DNA of 64,000 nucleotides from Amarolinea aalborgensis (GTDB lineage Bacteria; Chloroflexota; Anaerolineae; SSC4; Amarolineaceae): the NCBI RefSeq assembly GCF_900491745.1, contig NZ_UETR01000002.1, forward strand, positions 1 to 64,000. The letters are read 5' to 3'. Made by a program: the position numbers and the translations under genes. Below are positions 43,953 through 53,083 of this stretch, in pieces (positions within the stretch are counted from its first letter, which is position 1; every line of letters begins with the position of its first letter). The notes below the pieces were generated by a model that was not told the DNA's origin, searched no databases, and saw nothing but the letters and a program-made list of their open reading frames with translations.

Positions 43953-45560
43953 ATGATGCTAGATACAAACAACACGGATCAGGGGCGATTCGCTATCAGG
44001 ATGGTGGCTGTGGTGATCTCGTTCCTGGCGGCGCTCCTGGTCACAGTAGAACTAATCCACGCTGACAATGCATTCTCTGAAGCAACACCGCATGATTTCT
44101 CATGCATGGAGGTAACGCAGATCCCACAGGCGGAATGCGTAGCGATTGTTGCTTTCTACAACAGCACCGATGGACCTCATTGGTGGCGTCGTGAAGGATG
44201 GCTGCAATCAAACACACCATGTACCTGGTTCGGTCTAGCATGCACGAAGGGGCACATTACGCAAATTGTCATGGAGAACAACTGGCTGAGGGGTCATTTG
44301 CCACCAGAGCTCGGCAACCTCACCAATTTGCTCCGACTAAAACTATCCGGGAACGAACTTTACGACCAGATACCGGTAGAATTGGGCCATTTGACCAATC
44401 TCCAGTCAATGGAGTTAGGAGGGAACCGACTCAATGGTATCCTGCCACCAGAATTGGGAGACCTGACTGGATTGCATGTGCTCGATTTGAGCTCCAATCA
44501 CATTACCGGTAATATTCCGGCCACTCTGGGCAACTTGACGAATCTCAACCGTGTGATGCTGTCCGTCAATCACCTGAGCGGTCCGATTCCGCCAGAATTG
44601 GGCAACCTGGTGAACCTGCAGGAGCTTCAGCTATCCGAGAATGAGCTGAGCGGACCCCTTCCGCCGACCCTGGGTAACTTGCCTCTCCTGGAAGTCCTGG
44701 CCATCGAGTTGTGCTTTCTGAGCGGAGAGCTTCCCCCTGAATTGGGCAACCTGCACAACCTGGGCTCGCTCTTGCTCTACCGCAACCAGCTGCAGGGCGC
44801 CATTCCGGCCACATTCGGGAATCTGACCAATCTGGAATACCTCTCCCTCGGCACCAATCACTTGAGTGGACCAATCTCCCCAGAACTGGGCAAGCTGACG
44901 CAGGTTCAATACCTGGATTTATCCAGTAATCACTTGAGCGGCTCGATTCCGCCCGAACTGGGCAACATGAGCAGCCTGCTCGGACTCGAACTGAGCGACA
45001 ATCAGTTGTCGGGCGAGATTCCGGCTGAACTGATGCAGCCGCCGTACCTGTACTCGGTCGGTGTGGACTACAACATGGTGACGCCCACCGATCCAACGGT
45101 GATTGCGTGGCTGAACATGGTGGATCCAGGGTGGGAGTATACCCAAACGGTGCCGCCGAGCAATGTGCAGGCCACTCTGGTCGCCAGTCATAGCGCAACC
45201 CTGACCTGGACGCCGATTCCACACCTGTGGTGGGAGGAGGGCTTCTATGAGGTGAGCTACGCCACGAGGCCCGGCGGGCCTTATGTGGTGCACGGTACAA
45301 CACCTGACAGGGCGACCGACCATTATGGGGCCGCTGATCTGCCGCCCGCCAATCTCTATTGTTTCGTTGTGCGAACGTTCACGGCGCGGCCCATCTACTA
45401 TTTTGCCAACGAATGGTGGAGCGCCTACAGCCCCGAAGTGTGCGTGGGCGCGCCGACCGCAGTGCACTTGCGCAGTTTTTCGGCCACGGCGACTTTGTGG
45501 GGCCGCCCGCTCTGCACGCCTGGTCGCTGGCCGCTATGTCGGGCGCTTCCAGTGAGGTAA
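43953..45560 (+). CDS. Secreted leucine-rich-repeat protein
   Basis: A 535-residue exported protein. A signal-anchor (VVAVVISFLAALLVTVELIH) precedes the LRR cap (CVAIVAFYNSTDGPHWWRRE, PCTWFGLAC). About twelve plant-type 24-residue LRRs follow (LxGxIPPELGNLxNLxxLxL), then an FN3-like domain (~residues 395-500). The last ~30 residues (after AVHLRSFSA) look unlike a normal membrane-anchor tail and may result from a frameshift. LRRs bind proteins or glycans, and the ligand is unknown. It is a close companion of the preceding split gene. GGAGG precedes the ATG. Confidence 0.85.
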   Translation: MMLDTNNTDQGRFAIRMVAVVISFLAALLVTVELIHADNAFSEATPHDFSCMEVTQIPQAECVAIVAFYNSTDGPHWWRREGWLQSNTPCTWFGLACTKGHITQIVMENNWLRGHLPPELGNLTNLLRLKLSGNELYDQIPVELGHLTNLQSMELGGNRLNGILPPELGDLTGLHVLDLSSNHITGNIPATLGNLTNLNRVMLSVNHLSGPIPPELGNLVNLQELQLSENELSGPLPPTLGNLPLLEVLAIELCFLSGELPPELGNLHNLGSLLLYRNQLQGAIPATFGNLTNLEYLSLGTNHLSGPISPELGKLTQVQYLDLSSNHLSGSIPPELGNMSSLLGLELSDNQLSGEIPAELMQPPYLYSVGVDYNMVTPTDPTVIAWLNMVDPGWEYTQTVPPSNVQATLVASHSATLTWTPIPHLWWEEGFYEVSYATRPGGPYVVHGTTPDRATDHYGAADLPPANLYCFVVRTFTARPIYYFANEWWSAYSPEVCVGAPTAVHLRSFSATATLWGRPLCTPGRWPLCRALPVR

Positions 45561-45601
45561 CTACCTGGGACTTCCCGTGAATTGATGTAGCGCTCTCACA
45601 C

Positions 45602-45626
45602 CCCTGGTTTCTCGCAGAAACCAGGG
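45602..45626 (+). terminator. Terminator hairpin after the LRR gene
   Basis: CCCTGGTTTCT and AGAAACCAGGG form a perfect 11-bp stem with loop CGC, 42 bases after the stop codon. Confidence 0.75.
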
Positions 45627-45655
45627 CTGTGTCTTCGAGCGAGTCCTTGCCATTG

Positions 45656-45722
45656 GCAGCCGAGCAAGCGGTCAACCTTGCGCAGGCCCGCCGTGAAGGG
45701 GCCTGCGCTGGCGATTGGGTGA
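45656..45722. repeat. Fragment of the 214-bp repeat unit
   Basis: AACCTTGCGCAGGCCCGCCG, TGAAGGGGC and GCGCTGGCGA match one section of the 214-bp tandem unit at 40544-41262. Confidence 0.7.
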
Positions 45723-45752
45723 ACACGCATCGGCTTCTATGAATGGTTCCTG

Positions 45753-45965
45753 TCAGGCACGCTTGAACTCTTCCCAATCCAGGCCGAGTTGACGGATAAC
45801 GCCGTGAAGCGTGCCGGTTTTCAAGTCCTGGTTTCCCCAATCGGGAACAACCGTCCCTTTGCCGGTTGCTGGATTATACCACTTTCGATGAGATCCACTG
45901 CCGCCTTGAGCTAACTCCTTGCAGCCCAACTCGTGCAGTTTCCTGGCAACTTCCCGGTATCTCAT
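45753..45965 (-). CDS. hicA: HicA-type mRNA interferase toxin
   Basis: A 70-residue dsRBD-like toxin. The start MRYREVARKLHELGC is followed by GGSGSHRKWYNP (catalytic histidine in SHR), TVVPDWGNQDLKTGTLHGVI and RQLGLDWEEF, matching HicA throughout. ATG 45965 overlaps the hicB stop in ATGA. The longer open frame from 45998 is rejected. Here hicB precedes hicA. Confidence 0.92.
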   Translation of the reverse strand: MRYREVARKLHELGCKELAQGGSGSHRKWYNPATGKGTVVPDWGNQDLKTGTLHGVIRQLGLDWEEFKRA

Positions 45966-46222
45966 GCAACAACCACCGGAACAAGCGTTTCTGCCCACAT
46001 GGTTGTGCCAACGGCCATGGGCATCAAAACGGCTGGTAGAGGGCGCCCCATATCTTTGTAGAGCTCCATGACCGCGATGAGCGCATCTGCCACATGGGTG
46101 TAGATCTCTGACACATCGTCCGCCTCCGTAATCAACTCTGGCAGGAGAGGACAGGTGATGGTGTATCCCCCTTCAGGTTGGGGTTCTAGCACGAGTGGAA
46201 GCTTGTAAATGCTGTTCATCAA
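45962..46222 (-). CDS. hicB: HicB-type antitoxin
   Basis: An 86-residue partial-RNase-H-fold antitoxin: YKLPLVLEPQPEGGYTITCP, LLPELITEADDVSEIYTHVA and DALIAVMELYKDMGRPLP. It neutralises HicA by direct binding. It ends without a separate DNA-binding domain, so autoregulation may be limited. It shares ATGA with hicA downstream and begins about 60 bases from the neighbouring protease gene's stop. Confidence 0.88.
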   Translation of the reverse strand: MMNSIYKLPLVLEPQPEGGYTITCPLLPELITEADDVSEIYTHVADALIAVMELYKDMGRPLPAVLMPMAVGTTMWAETLVPVVVA

Positions 46223-46281
46223 ATACTCCGTCTATCAAACCGTTTGGGAACCTGGCCTCTTGAAGCCGGGCTTCTTCGAGC

Positions 46282-48516
46282 TTACGGACACGCTGTATTC
46301 CAGGCCGAGGCGGCTGCCTGCACATCCTGGATGTCGTTGACGTTGTCGCAGCCGCCGCTCGCGCGACAGTTGATGTCGGCCGGCCGGGTGTAGACACCGC
46401 TGTTGCTGAAGGTGTTCCAGGCGTCAGCCGTGAGGCCGATGTCAGTGGTTTCCACGGTGGTGCTGCCGGCATTGCACGAGCAGTCCACGTCGGCCCAGAA
46501 GCAGGCCGGCACGGTGAAGTTGACATTCGAGATATCGAAGAAGATGCTGCTGGCGCAGGCCACTTTGACACGCGCGGTCGTGCTGTTGGCGTTGGGCGTC
46601 GTGACGGTCTCCGCGCCATCGTTGGCCACGCCGCTCGCCAGCGTGATGGGGTAGGTGTAGCCGCCGTCGGTGGACAGCAGGATGTTGACAGCAGCGCAGC
46701 TGACCGGGGCCGCCGTGGTGCTGGCGACATTCCACGTGACGTTCATCGGCGTGCCGCCCAGGATGCTGACCGCTGTGTTGGGCGCGGTGACCTGGAAGGG
46801 GCCGGCGGCCGTGGTGACGTTGAAGGAGAGGCTGGCGTAGTTGACGCCGCCGCCTCCGCTGCGGTTGTCGCGCGCGGTCAGGCGGAAGTTGAGCGCACGC
46901 GTGACGTTGGGCAGCACTTCGCCGATGACGGTGGTGTTATTAACCAGGTCAGAGGGACGCGGGAAGGTGCGCGACGGACTTACGGTCGCGAGCCAGGAGC
47001 GGAAGAAGGGCGGGTTGGTGGCGTTGTTCGGCGCGCCGGCGGCTCCCAGATCGAACTCCTCCCAGTTGAAGGTCAACGGATCGTTGTTGCCGTCGGTGGC
47101 GGAGCCAGTCAGCGTGAAGGGCGTCTGCTTGGGGATCGTGAAGCCGCCGGTTCCGGCGTTGACGACAGGCGCCAGGTTGCCTGTGTTGGTGGTGACCGGG
47201 CAGGTGTTGCCCTGGCCGCTGACAGTGTAGGCGATGATCTCATCGAAGCTGATAACGTGGAAATAGTCGTCGCTGTGCGGCTGCAGATCTTGCGCGCCGC
47301 AGATGCCCGCATACGACATGATCGTCGAGCCGCTGCCCGGCTCGTAGGCCGTCGAAGCGTTGCGGTTGCCGCCGCCGCACGATCCAGCGTTGCCGTTGAA
47401 GCTGTGGTTGGCGCCAAACTGATGTCCCATTTCGTGCGCGACGTAGTCAATATCAAACGGGTCGCCGACGGGACTGCTGCTGCCGGTGACGCCTTGCGCC
47501 TTCCACCCTGCGCGACAGGGGACGCCCAGGTAGGCCACGCCGCCGCCGCCGGTGCTGAAGACATGCCCCACGTCGTAATTGGCAGAGCCGATGACTGCAT
47601 CCAGGTTGGTCTGATTCTCGCCGAGCATCGCGCTGCCATTGTTGTTTGTGTACGGATCGGTCGCGGCATTCGTGTAGATGATCAGGTTGTTGTTGGCAAC
47701 CAGGACCATGCGCACAGCCACTTCGCGCTCGTACACCCCGTCGACGCGATTGACCGAGACGACGACGGCGGCCAGGCCGAGAGGAACCGTGCCGCCAAAG
47801 AACTGCGTATATTCACCGGTCGCGGCGACGGCCAGGCGGTAGGTGCGCAGTTGGGGTCCCGCGGGCGTCTGCGGATGCGCCGCGATCAACGCGGCGATGG
47901 TGGCCGACATGCCGTCATCCAGCGGCGGCGACTCGACGAAACGTTTGCCGGCCGGCGCCTGGAAATCACGCGTGTCGTAGCTGATGTAGTGGATGGTATC
48001 CCCGCGGCGGTAAGGGTCAATGTAGACGGTCCCCGCGGCAGAAAAAATGATCGCGTGAAAGCCGAGGGGCGTCCAATCTAGCCGGGTGGTGGCGCTGAGA
48101 TCATCCAGGCCCTGACCGGCGTACGTCCTGATTTCAGGAAAGCGTGCGGCCAGCTCGGGCGCCATGACGGGCGACTCGACCAGGCGAAAACGGGCCCAGG
48201 TTCCGTCGGGGAGGGGTAAGGTGATGATCGTGGCGCTGTTCGCCGCGCCGGCAGCCGCTTCCAGCGGGGTCGCGGCCAAGATGGCTTGCAGCGCGTCTGG
48301 GTTGAGGGTCAGCGTGCGGTAGACCTGGGGAACGATCAGCCGTTCGCCGCCCGCGGGCAAGGTGGCCTCGTCCGTGTCCACCCACAGATCGGCGCCAGGC
48401 GCCGGATGAGTGGATTGGGCGCTGGCCGAGGCGAAGACGAAGACCAGGCACATGACGAGGCCGAGAATGACCAACTCTCTCAACAACGACACGGGGCGAC
48501 TCAAGGTGTTGCGCAT
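46282..48516 (-). CDS. Secreted reprolysin-like zinc metalloprotease with dockerin-like tail
   Basis: A 744-residue exported protein. A signal peptide (LVILGLVMCLVFVFASASAQ) and a propeptide-like region (~30-215) precede the catalytic domain (~220-440), which has the extended zinc motif HEMGHQFGANHSF near residue 358 and the Met-turn IMSYAG. That places it among metzincin peptidases (reprolysin-like). Beta-sandwich domains follow. The C-terminus (DVDCSCNAGSTTVETTDIGL, CDNVNDIQDVQAAASAW) is a dockerin-like duplicated segment, similar to the tail of the protein at 36-39.6 kb. The ATG 48516 follows GGAG. The earlier frame start at 48558 is rejected. Confidence 0.9.
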   Translation of the reverse strand: MRNTLSRPVSLLRELVILGLVMCLVFVFASASAQSTHPAPGADLWVDTDEATLPAGGERLIVPQVYRTLTLNPDALQAILAATPLEAAAGAANSATIITLPLPDGTWARFRLVESPVMAPELAARFPEIRTYAGQGLDDLSATTRLDWTPLGFHAIIFSAAGTVYIDPYRRGDTIHYISYDTRDFQAPAGKRFVESPPLDDGMSATIAALIAAHPQTPAGPQLRTYRLAVAATGEYTQFFGGTVPLGLAAVVVSVNRVDGVYEREVAVRMVLVANNNLIIYTNAATDPYTNNNGSAMLGENQTNLDAVIGSANYDVGHVFSTGGGGVAYLGVPCRAGWKAQGVTGSSSPVGDPFDIDYVAHEMGHQFGANHSFNGNAGSCGGGNRNASTAYEPGSGSTIMSYAGICGAQDLQPHSDDYFHVISFDEIIAYTVSGQGNTCPVTTNTGNLAPVVNAGTGGFTIPKQTPFTLTGSATDGNNDPLTFNWEEFDLGAAGAPNNATNPPFFRSWLATVSPSRTFPRPSDLVNNTTVIGEVLPNVTRALNFRLTARDNRSGGGGVNYASLSFNVTTAAGPFQVTAPNTAVSILGGTPMNVTWNVASTTAAPVSCAAVNILLSTDGGYTYPITLASGVANDGAETVTTPNANSTTARVKVACASSIFFDISNVNFTVPACFWADVDCSCNAGSTTVETTDIGLTADAWNTFSNSGVYTRPADINCRASGGCDNVNDIQDVQAAASAWNTACP

Positions 48517-48702
48517 GGTGAAATCTCCTCTAAACGGTGGCACAGGGGACATGGACATTATAGATGAAGTTGCCCGCTTGCGCTAACCGCTGCCCGCAGT
48601 TTCGAAGGTAGGGGCGGCACTGTATGGCCGACCCTGTGGTTGATCTCCATCAGCCTCAAAACCTGTCCCCAGTTTGCAATGCATCTGATCGTCTTGCGTG
48701 TC

Positions 48703-48731
48703 TTGTCCGGCCAGGCGGCTGATGCTATAAT
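48703..48731 (+). promoter_or_regulatory. Promoter for the HEAT-repeat gene
   Basis: TTGTCC, 17 bases, TATAAT with TG one base upstream. Start expected at about 48738. Confidence 0.7.
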
Positions 48732-48790
48732 CTGGCCTGGCGCTAAACTAGAAAGTAATGACGATGGGTTGAAAATCCTGGGAGAATCGT

Positions 48791-49402
48791 ATGATAGATG
48801 ACCCGAATGTCCCCGATCTGCTGCAGCCCCTGCTGCGCGCGATTGCGGCGCAGGATGATGATCTGGCCGAAAGCCTGGTGCGTCAGTGGACGGCAAGCGC
48901 CGCGCCGCCATTGTCCGACATGCTCACTTGGCTCGATGCGCGGGACGCCGATCGGCGTTGGTGGGGCGTACGGGCGCTGACCGCGGCTGCGCATGTGACC
49001 GGCGGCGGGGAGACTCTGTTAGAACCCCTGCGTCAACGCCTGCACGATGAGGACCCGGCCGTACGCTGCGCCAGCGCGCTGGCCCTGGCCGAATTGGGCC
49101 AGCAGGCAGCCACCCCTGACCTCGTCGAGGCCTTGGGCGACGACAGCGGTTGGGTGCGCGCCTCAGCCGCGGACGCGCTGGCATTGCTGGGCGAGGGCGC
49201 AGTGCCGGCCCTGGCGGCCGTCCTGGCCGGCGGCCAGCAGGGCGCGCGCTCGCGCGCCGCCTACGCCCTGAGCAAGATTCGCACCCTGGCAACCGCCAAC
49301 GTGTTTTATCACTACCTGCAAGATGAAAACCCATTGGTGCAGGCCTATGCCTATGACACCCTCGATCAGATGGGCTTCCTGCAGACAGTCCTGGTCGTTT
49401 GA
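48791..49402 (+). CDS. HEAT-repeat protein
   Basis: A 203-residue helical-repeat protein. Repeats of about 31 residues are visible: LLEPLRQRLHDEDPAVRCAS, ALALAELGQQAATPDLVEAL, DDSGWVRASAADALALLGEG and YALSKIRTLATANVFYHYLQ. These are PBS-lyase-type HEAT repeats, used for protein binding. No catalytic motif. It is followed by dgt after ~75 bases. Confidence 0.85.
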   Translation: MIDDPNVPDLLQPLLRAIAAQDDDLAESLVRQWTASAAPPLSDMLTWLDARDADRRWWGVRALTAAAHVTGGGETLLEPLRQRLHDEDPAVRCASALALAELGQQAATPDLVEALGDDSGWVRASAADALALLGEGAVPALAAVLAGGQQGARSRAAYALSKIRTLATANVFYHYLQDENPLVQAYAYDTLDQMGFLQTVLVV

Positions 49403-49424
49403 GCGCCGCTGGCGCCGCCAGTGA

Positions 49425-49465
49425 CATTTTCAATCTTCAATTTGTAATCTTCAATCTCTAATCTG
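49425..49465. repeat. Short AATCTTCAAT repeat
   Basis: TTCAATCTTCAATTTGTAAT followed by CTTCAATCTCTAATCTGC. Same family as 17741-17775. Confidence 0.6.
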
Positions 49466-49477
49466 CCGGGAGGTCGC

Positions 49478-50638
49478 ATGATTCAGACACGCAGTGACTA
49501 TGAGCAGGTGGAGCGAGAGCGCCTGGCGCCGTATGCCATGAAAAGCGGCGACAGCCGCGGGCGTCGGGTGGCCGAGGAAGAGCCGGCCCATCGCTCGGTT
49601 TATCAGCGCGACCGGGATCGCATCATCCACACCACCGCGTTTCGGCGCCTCGAATACAAGACCCAGGTCTTCGTCAACACCGAAGGCGATCATTACCGCA
49701 CCCGCTTGACCCATTCCATCGAGGTGGCGCAGGTGGGGCGCAGCCTGGCGCGGGCCTTGCGTGCGAATGAAGACCTGACCGAGGCCATCTGCCTGGCGCA
49801 TGACCTGGGCCATCCGCCCTTCGGTCACACCGGCGAGCAGACGCTCAACTCTCTCATGCAAGACTTTGGCGGCTTTGACCATCAGCGCCAGACCATGCGC
49901 ATCCTCGACCAGTTGGAAAAACGCTATGTGGAGTTTGACGGCCTCAACCTGACCTACGAAGTACGGGAGGGGCTGGTCAAGCATGACACCGATTATGACG
50001 TGACCGATGCGGCCGGCTACAATCCCGAATTAGCCGGCACGTTGGAGTGCCAGTTAGCCAACCTGGCGGACGAGATTGCCTACAACACCAGCGATCTTGA
50101 CGACGGCCTGCGCGCGGGCTTGCTGCGCATCGAGGATGTGCGGCAGCAGCCGTTGTGGCAGCAGGCGCTGCACAGCCTGGGCGAACCGCCGGAGCGGCCG
50201 CTGGATGATCTCTTGCGCCATCGTGTGATCCGCCGCCTGGTAGGCATTTTCGTGCGCGATGCCATCGAAGCGACGGCTGCGGCCCTGGAGGTGAATGACG
50301 TACGCTCGGTGGACGAGCTGCGCGCCCTGGGGCGCAACGCGGCCGGCTATACACCGGACTTCGCCGCGGCCAACCGGGAACTGAAGCGCTTTCTGCTGGC
50401 GAATTTCTACCGCCACTATCGCGTCATCCGCATGGCCAGCAAGGCCCAACGCGTGCTGACCAACCTGTTTACGGCCTACTTGCAAGAACCGCTGCAGATG
50501 CCGGCGATCACCCAGGCCAAGATTGATGACGAGCCGGAAGGCTTGCACCGCGTGATCTGCGATTACATCGCCGGCATGACCGACCGCTACGCCCTCGAAG
50601 ATCATGCCAAACTCTTTGACCCGGCTGTGCGCGTGTGA
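49478..50638 (+). CDS. dgt: dGTP triphosphohydrolase (HD family)
   Basis: A 386-residue HD-domain enzyme that splits dGTP (or dNTPs) to deoxynucleoside and triphosphate. Metal ligands are seen in RTRLTHSIEVAQVGRSLARA (first His), AICLAHDLGHPPFGHTGEQT (HD) and LEGQ/LADEIAYNTSDLDDGL (late Asp). The N-terminal RDRDRIIHTTAFRRLEYKTQ is typical. GGGAGG precedes the ATG. It is followed 15 bases later by a CHAT protease gene, so dNTP control and a protease may be co-expressed. Confidence 0.95.
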   Translation: MIQTRSDYEQVERERLAPYAMKSGDSRGRRVAEEEPAHRSVYQRDRDRIIHTTAFRRLEYKTQVFVNTEGDHYRTRLTHSIEVAQVGRSLARALRANEDLTEAICLAHDLGHPPFGHTGEQTLNSLMQDFGGFDHQRQTMRILDQLEKRYVEFDGLNLTYEVREGLVKHDTDYDVTDAAGYNPELAGTLECQLANLADEIAYNTSDLDDGLRAGLLRIEDVRQQPLWQQALHSLGEPPERPLDDLLRHRVIRRLVGIFVRDAIEATAAALEVNDVRSVDELRALGRNAAGYTPDFAAANRELKRFLLANFYRHYRVIRMASKAQRVLTNLFTAYLQEPLQMPAITQAKIDDEPEGLHRVICDYIAGMTDRYALEDHAKLFDPAVRV

Positions 50639-50653
50639 TCGTGGAGGTGTAAC

Positions 50654-53008
50654 ATGTCCAGTTTCGCGCCTCACGTTGCTGAAACAACCCTGGTCAAAGC
50701 CTTGCAGACGCTGTTGGCGCAGTGGCCCGCGTTGGATTACGCCAGCGCGCAGGCAGTTCACGCGGTGCTGGCTGCGCAGGCGCCCAGGTTGCAGCAAGCG
50801 AGCGGGCGGTTCGAGCCTGTGACCCGCGCCGGCGAGATGTTGAGCGCGCTCGATGAGATCAAAATCGCGCCTGTGCGCCGGCGACTGGCCTCGGCCCTCG
50901 AACCGGTTCGCCAGGCAGCCGCCATGCGTGGACTTACTTTCAGCGACCCGGCCAGGGCGGAGGAAATCCGGCATCTGCTGGAGGACCTGCTGCAGCAGCC
51001 GCTGCCATACCCAACGGCGTGGAGCGATGACACGGCGCCGACCTATGATCCCAGGCCATACCCAGCCGCCCGCCCATCCTACTGGCCCGGGCCGGCCAGC
51101 CGCGTGCTGCCAGAGATCGCGCAGGCGCTTCTCGCTGACTGGAGCAGCTTGGATCCTGCAACCCAGTCCGATCTGTGCGGCCTGTTTTGGGAGACGGCCA
51201 GCCGTCTGGGGGAGACAACCACCGCCAACGAGCATGGCGCCATAGCGGTCTGGTTTCTGGAGCAGATTGAGCTGATTGCGCCGGCCGCCCCAGCCGTGCA
51301 GCCGCTGCTGCTCAAAGCGGTCAAACCGCTGGCCGTGCCCAAAGGCGATGTGATGCGTGATTTCGAGCCGGCCCACCCTCTTCAGCCCAACGTCATTGAC
51401 CTCCTGCGCCAGGCTGGCGTCTCTGGCCCCCAACCCTCTCCCGTGCCGACGCCCACGGGGAGCGATGACAAGGGGGCGCATGCTGAACCGCCGGCGGATG
51501 ACGAAGAGACCATCGTGCCGCGCTACGGCGCCGTGGAGTTTCCCGGCAAGGTGCTGCACAAATTGGCCGCCCGGCTGACGGTCCGTCTGACCGAGCAGCA
51601 GGTCGCCAGCGCGGTCAACACGCTCACGCCGATGTCGCTGCAGACCGGCGCCGCGCACCCGGTGACGGTCGTAGTCCTGGCGCCCGATTTCGTCATTTTC
51701 GACGACGCCTGGAACCTGGCAAACACGGGCGAGCTGCTGGTCAAGGCGGATGGCGATTCTGAACCGTTGACGTTTGAACTGCTGCCTAAGTCGCCCGGCG
51801 CGAAGGCGGTGGCCGTGGACTTCCGCCAGAATGACCGCCTGCTGGGGACGGTCAACCTGGCGGTGGAGGTCGTCAGCGATTATGCTGCGCTGGGCGTTGG
51901 TCCTGTCCAGGCGCTTTCCACGCAGGCGGCCATGACCATGCCTGACCGCGAGCTGCCGCCGCCGCAGTTGGAGCTCCGCATCAAGGCCGCTGACCAGGAT
52001 CGCACGGCTTTCGAGTTCATCCTGCATTCCAAATTGGCCGGCTTCAATTGGAAATCCATGGGCGCCCACCAGTTCTCCAGTCAGCCAGCCGAGCTGATGA
52101 AGATCTGCTTTGAGGCTCTCAACGACCTGGCGCGTGAGCAGGGAGATGATCTGCTCGATGCGGAGAAGCAGGCGCAGTTGAACACGCTGGGGGAGAATCT
52201 TTTTGCCGACGCCTTCCCGGAAGCGCTGCAGCGCGCGCTGTGGGCGATACCGGCCTCGATCACCGATCTGATCATTACGTCGGACGAGCCGTGGATTCCC
52301 TGGGAACTGGCGCGCACGTTTGATCTTGACACGCGCGCCGAAGGTGATTTCCTGTGCAGCCGGTTCCGTGTGGCGCGCTGGTTGGCCGGCGACGGCATGA
52401 TCGCAACCCTGCCCAGCCGCCAACTGACCGCGATTGTCCCGTCCTCCAGTCTGCTTTTTGCGGCCGCGGAGTTGGACGCTCTCAAGGATTTGCAGGCAAG
52501 GTTGACTGCGCTGACAGACGCAGCCGCCAGTGTCAAACCGGTGCGCCAGTTGCTCGACGGCAATCTCGTCGGCATTCTGCATTTCGCCTGTCACGGCAAG
52601 TTGGATGCGGCCGATCCAACGAATTCGCCCCTGGCGCTAAGCGATGGCAGCCTGCGGGTGGCCGATCTCTCGCGCCGTGTGCGCTACCGGCAGCATCCGC
52701 TCATCTTCCTCAACGCCTGCGAGAGCGGCGGCCTCGGCTTTGCCCTGTCAGGGCTGGGCGGCTGGGCCGAACGCTTTGTGCGCGCCGGCGCCGGGGCGTT
52801 CATCGGCACGCTGTGGGAGGTCAACGACGCGTTGGCCGCAGAATTTGCCGCCACATTCTATGGGGCGCTTTTCCAGGGCGCTGCGCTGGGCGCGGCCTTT
52901 GCGCTTGCGCGGGAGGCCGTGCGCACCAAAGATCCCAATAATCCGACCTGGCTGGCCTATGTCCTCTACGGCGAACCGCTGAGCCAACTCCAGACCCCGC
53001 CAACTTGA
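50654..53008 (+). CDS. CHAT-domain caspase-like protease with a large N-terminal region
   Basis: A 784-residue protein. The C-terminal ~250 residues are a CHAT peptidase: LHFACHGKLDAADP (catalytic His ~647), PLALSDGSLRVADLS, IFLNACESGGLG (Cys ~689), GAFIGTLWEVNDALAAEFA and a terminal YGEP. The N-terminal ~400 residues are helical with no family I recognise. The middle (~420-560) is a beta-rich domain. It includes LRIKAADQDRTAFEFILHSK, found in proteins that also carry a CHAT domain. CHAT proteases are known effectors in CRISPR and conflict systems, and others are of unknown role. No adaptor or pore gene is seen nearby. GGAGG precedes the ATG. Confidence 0.88.
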   Translation: MSSFAPHVAETTLVKALQTLLAQWPALDYASAQAVHAVLAAQAPRLQQASGRFEPVTRAGEMLSALDEIKIAPVRRRLASALEPVRQAAAMRGLTFSDPARAEEIRHLLEDLLQQPLPYPTAWSDDTAPTYDPRPYPAARPSYWPGPASRVLPEIAQALLADWSSLDPATQSDLCGLFWETASRLGETTTANEHGAIAVWFLEQIELIAPAAPAVQPLLLKAVKPLAVPKGDVMRDFEPAHPLQPNVIDLLRQAGVSGPQPSPVPTPTGSDDKGAHAEPPADDEETIVPRYGAVEFPGKVLHKLAARLTVRLTEQQVASAVNTLTPMSLQTGAAHPVTVVVLAPDFVIFDDAWNLANTGELLVKADGDSEPLTFELLPKSPGAKAVAVDFRQNDRLLGTVNLAVEVVSDYAALGVGPVQALSTQAAMTMPDRELPPPQLELRIKAADQDRTAFEFILHSKLAGFNWKSMGAHQFSSQPAELMKICFEALNDLAREQGDDLLDAEKQAQLNTLGENLFADAFPEALQRALWAIPASITDLIITSDEPWIPWELARTFDLDTRAEGDFLCSRFRVARWLAGDGMIATLPSRQLTAIVPSSSLLFAAAELDALKDLQARLTALTDAAASVKPVRQLLDGNLVGILHFACHGKLDAADPTNSPLALSDGSLRVADLSRRVRYRQHPLIFLNACESGGLGFALSGLGGWAERFVRAGAGAFIGTLWEVNDALAAEFAATFYGALFQGAALGAAFALAREAVRTKDPNNPTWLAYVLYGEPLSQLQTPPT

Positions 53009-53032
53009 CAGTGCCTCTTTTTTGCCTATACT
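53005..53032 (+). promoter_or_regulatory. Promoter of the LacI-type regulator gene
   Basis: TTGACA (53005-53010), 16 bases, TATACT (53027-53032). Near-consensus. The operator-like palindrome begins two bases after the -10 element. Confidence 0.8.
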
Positions 53033-53033
53033 T

Positions 53034-53051
53034 TGCGCACACGTTTGCGCA
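53034..53051. promoter_or_regulatory. LacI-family operator, copy 1
   Basis: TGCGCACACGTTTGCGCA is a palindrome with one mismatch and the central CG typical of LacI/GalR operators. It covers the expected transcription start, so repression of the regulator's own gene is likely. Confidence 0.75.
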
Positions 53052-53083
53052 TGATGTGGGCAAGATCGAGGTCAGCAACAGCC

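Noticed and set aside
50054..52594. 846-codon minus-strand open frame
   Set aside because: It is antisense to dgt and the CHAT gene, both with clear motifs and ribosome-binding sites. Such frames are common in GC-rich DNA.
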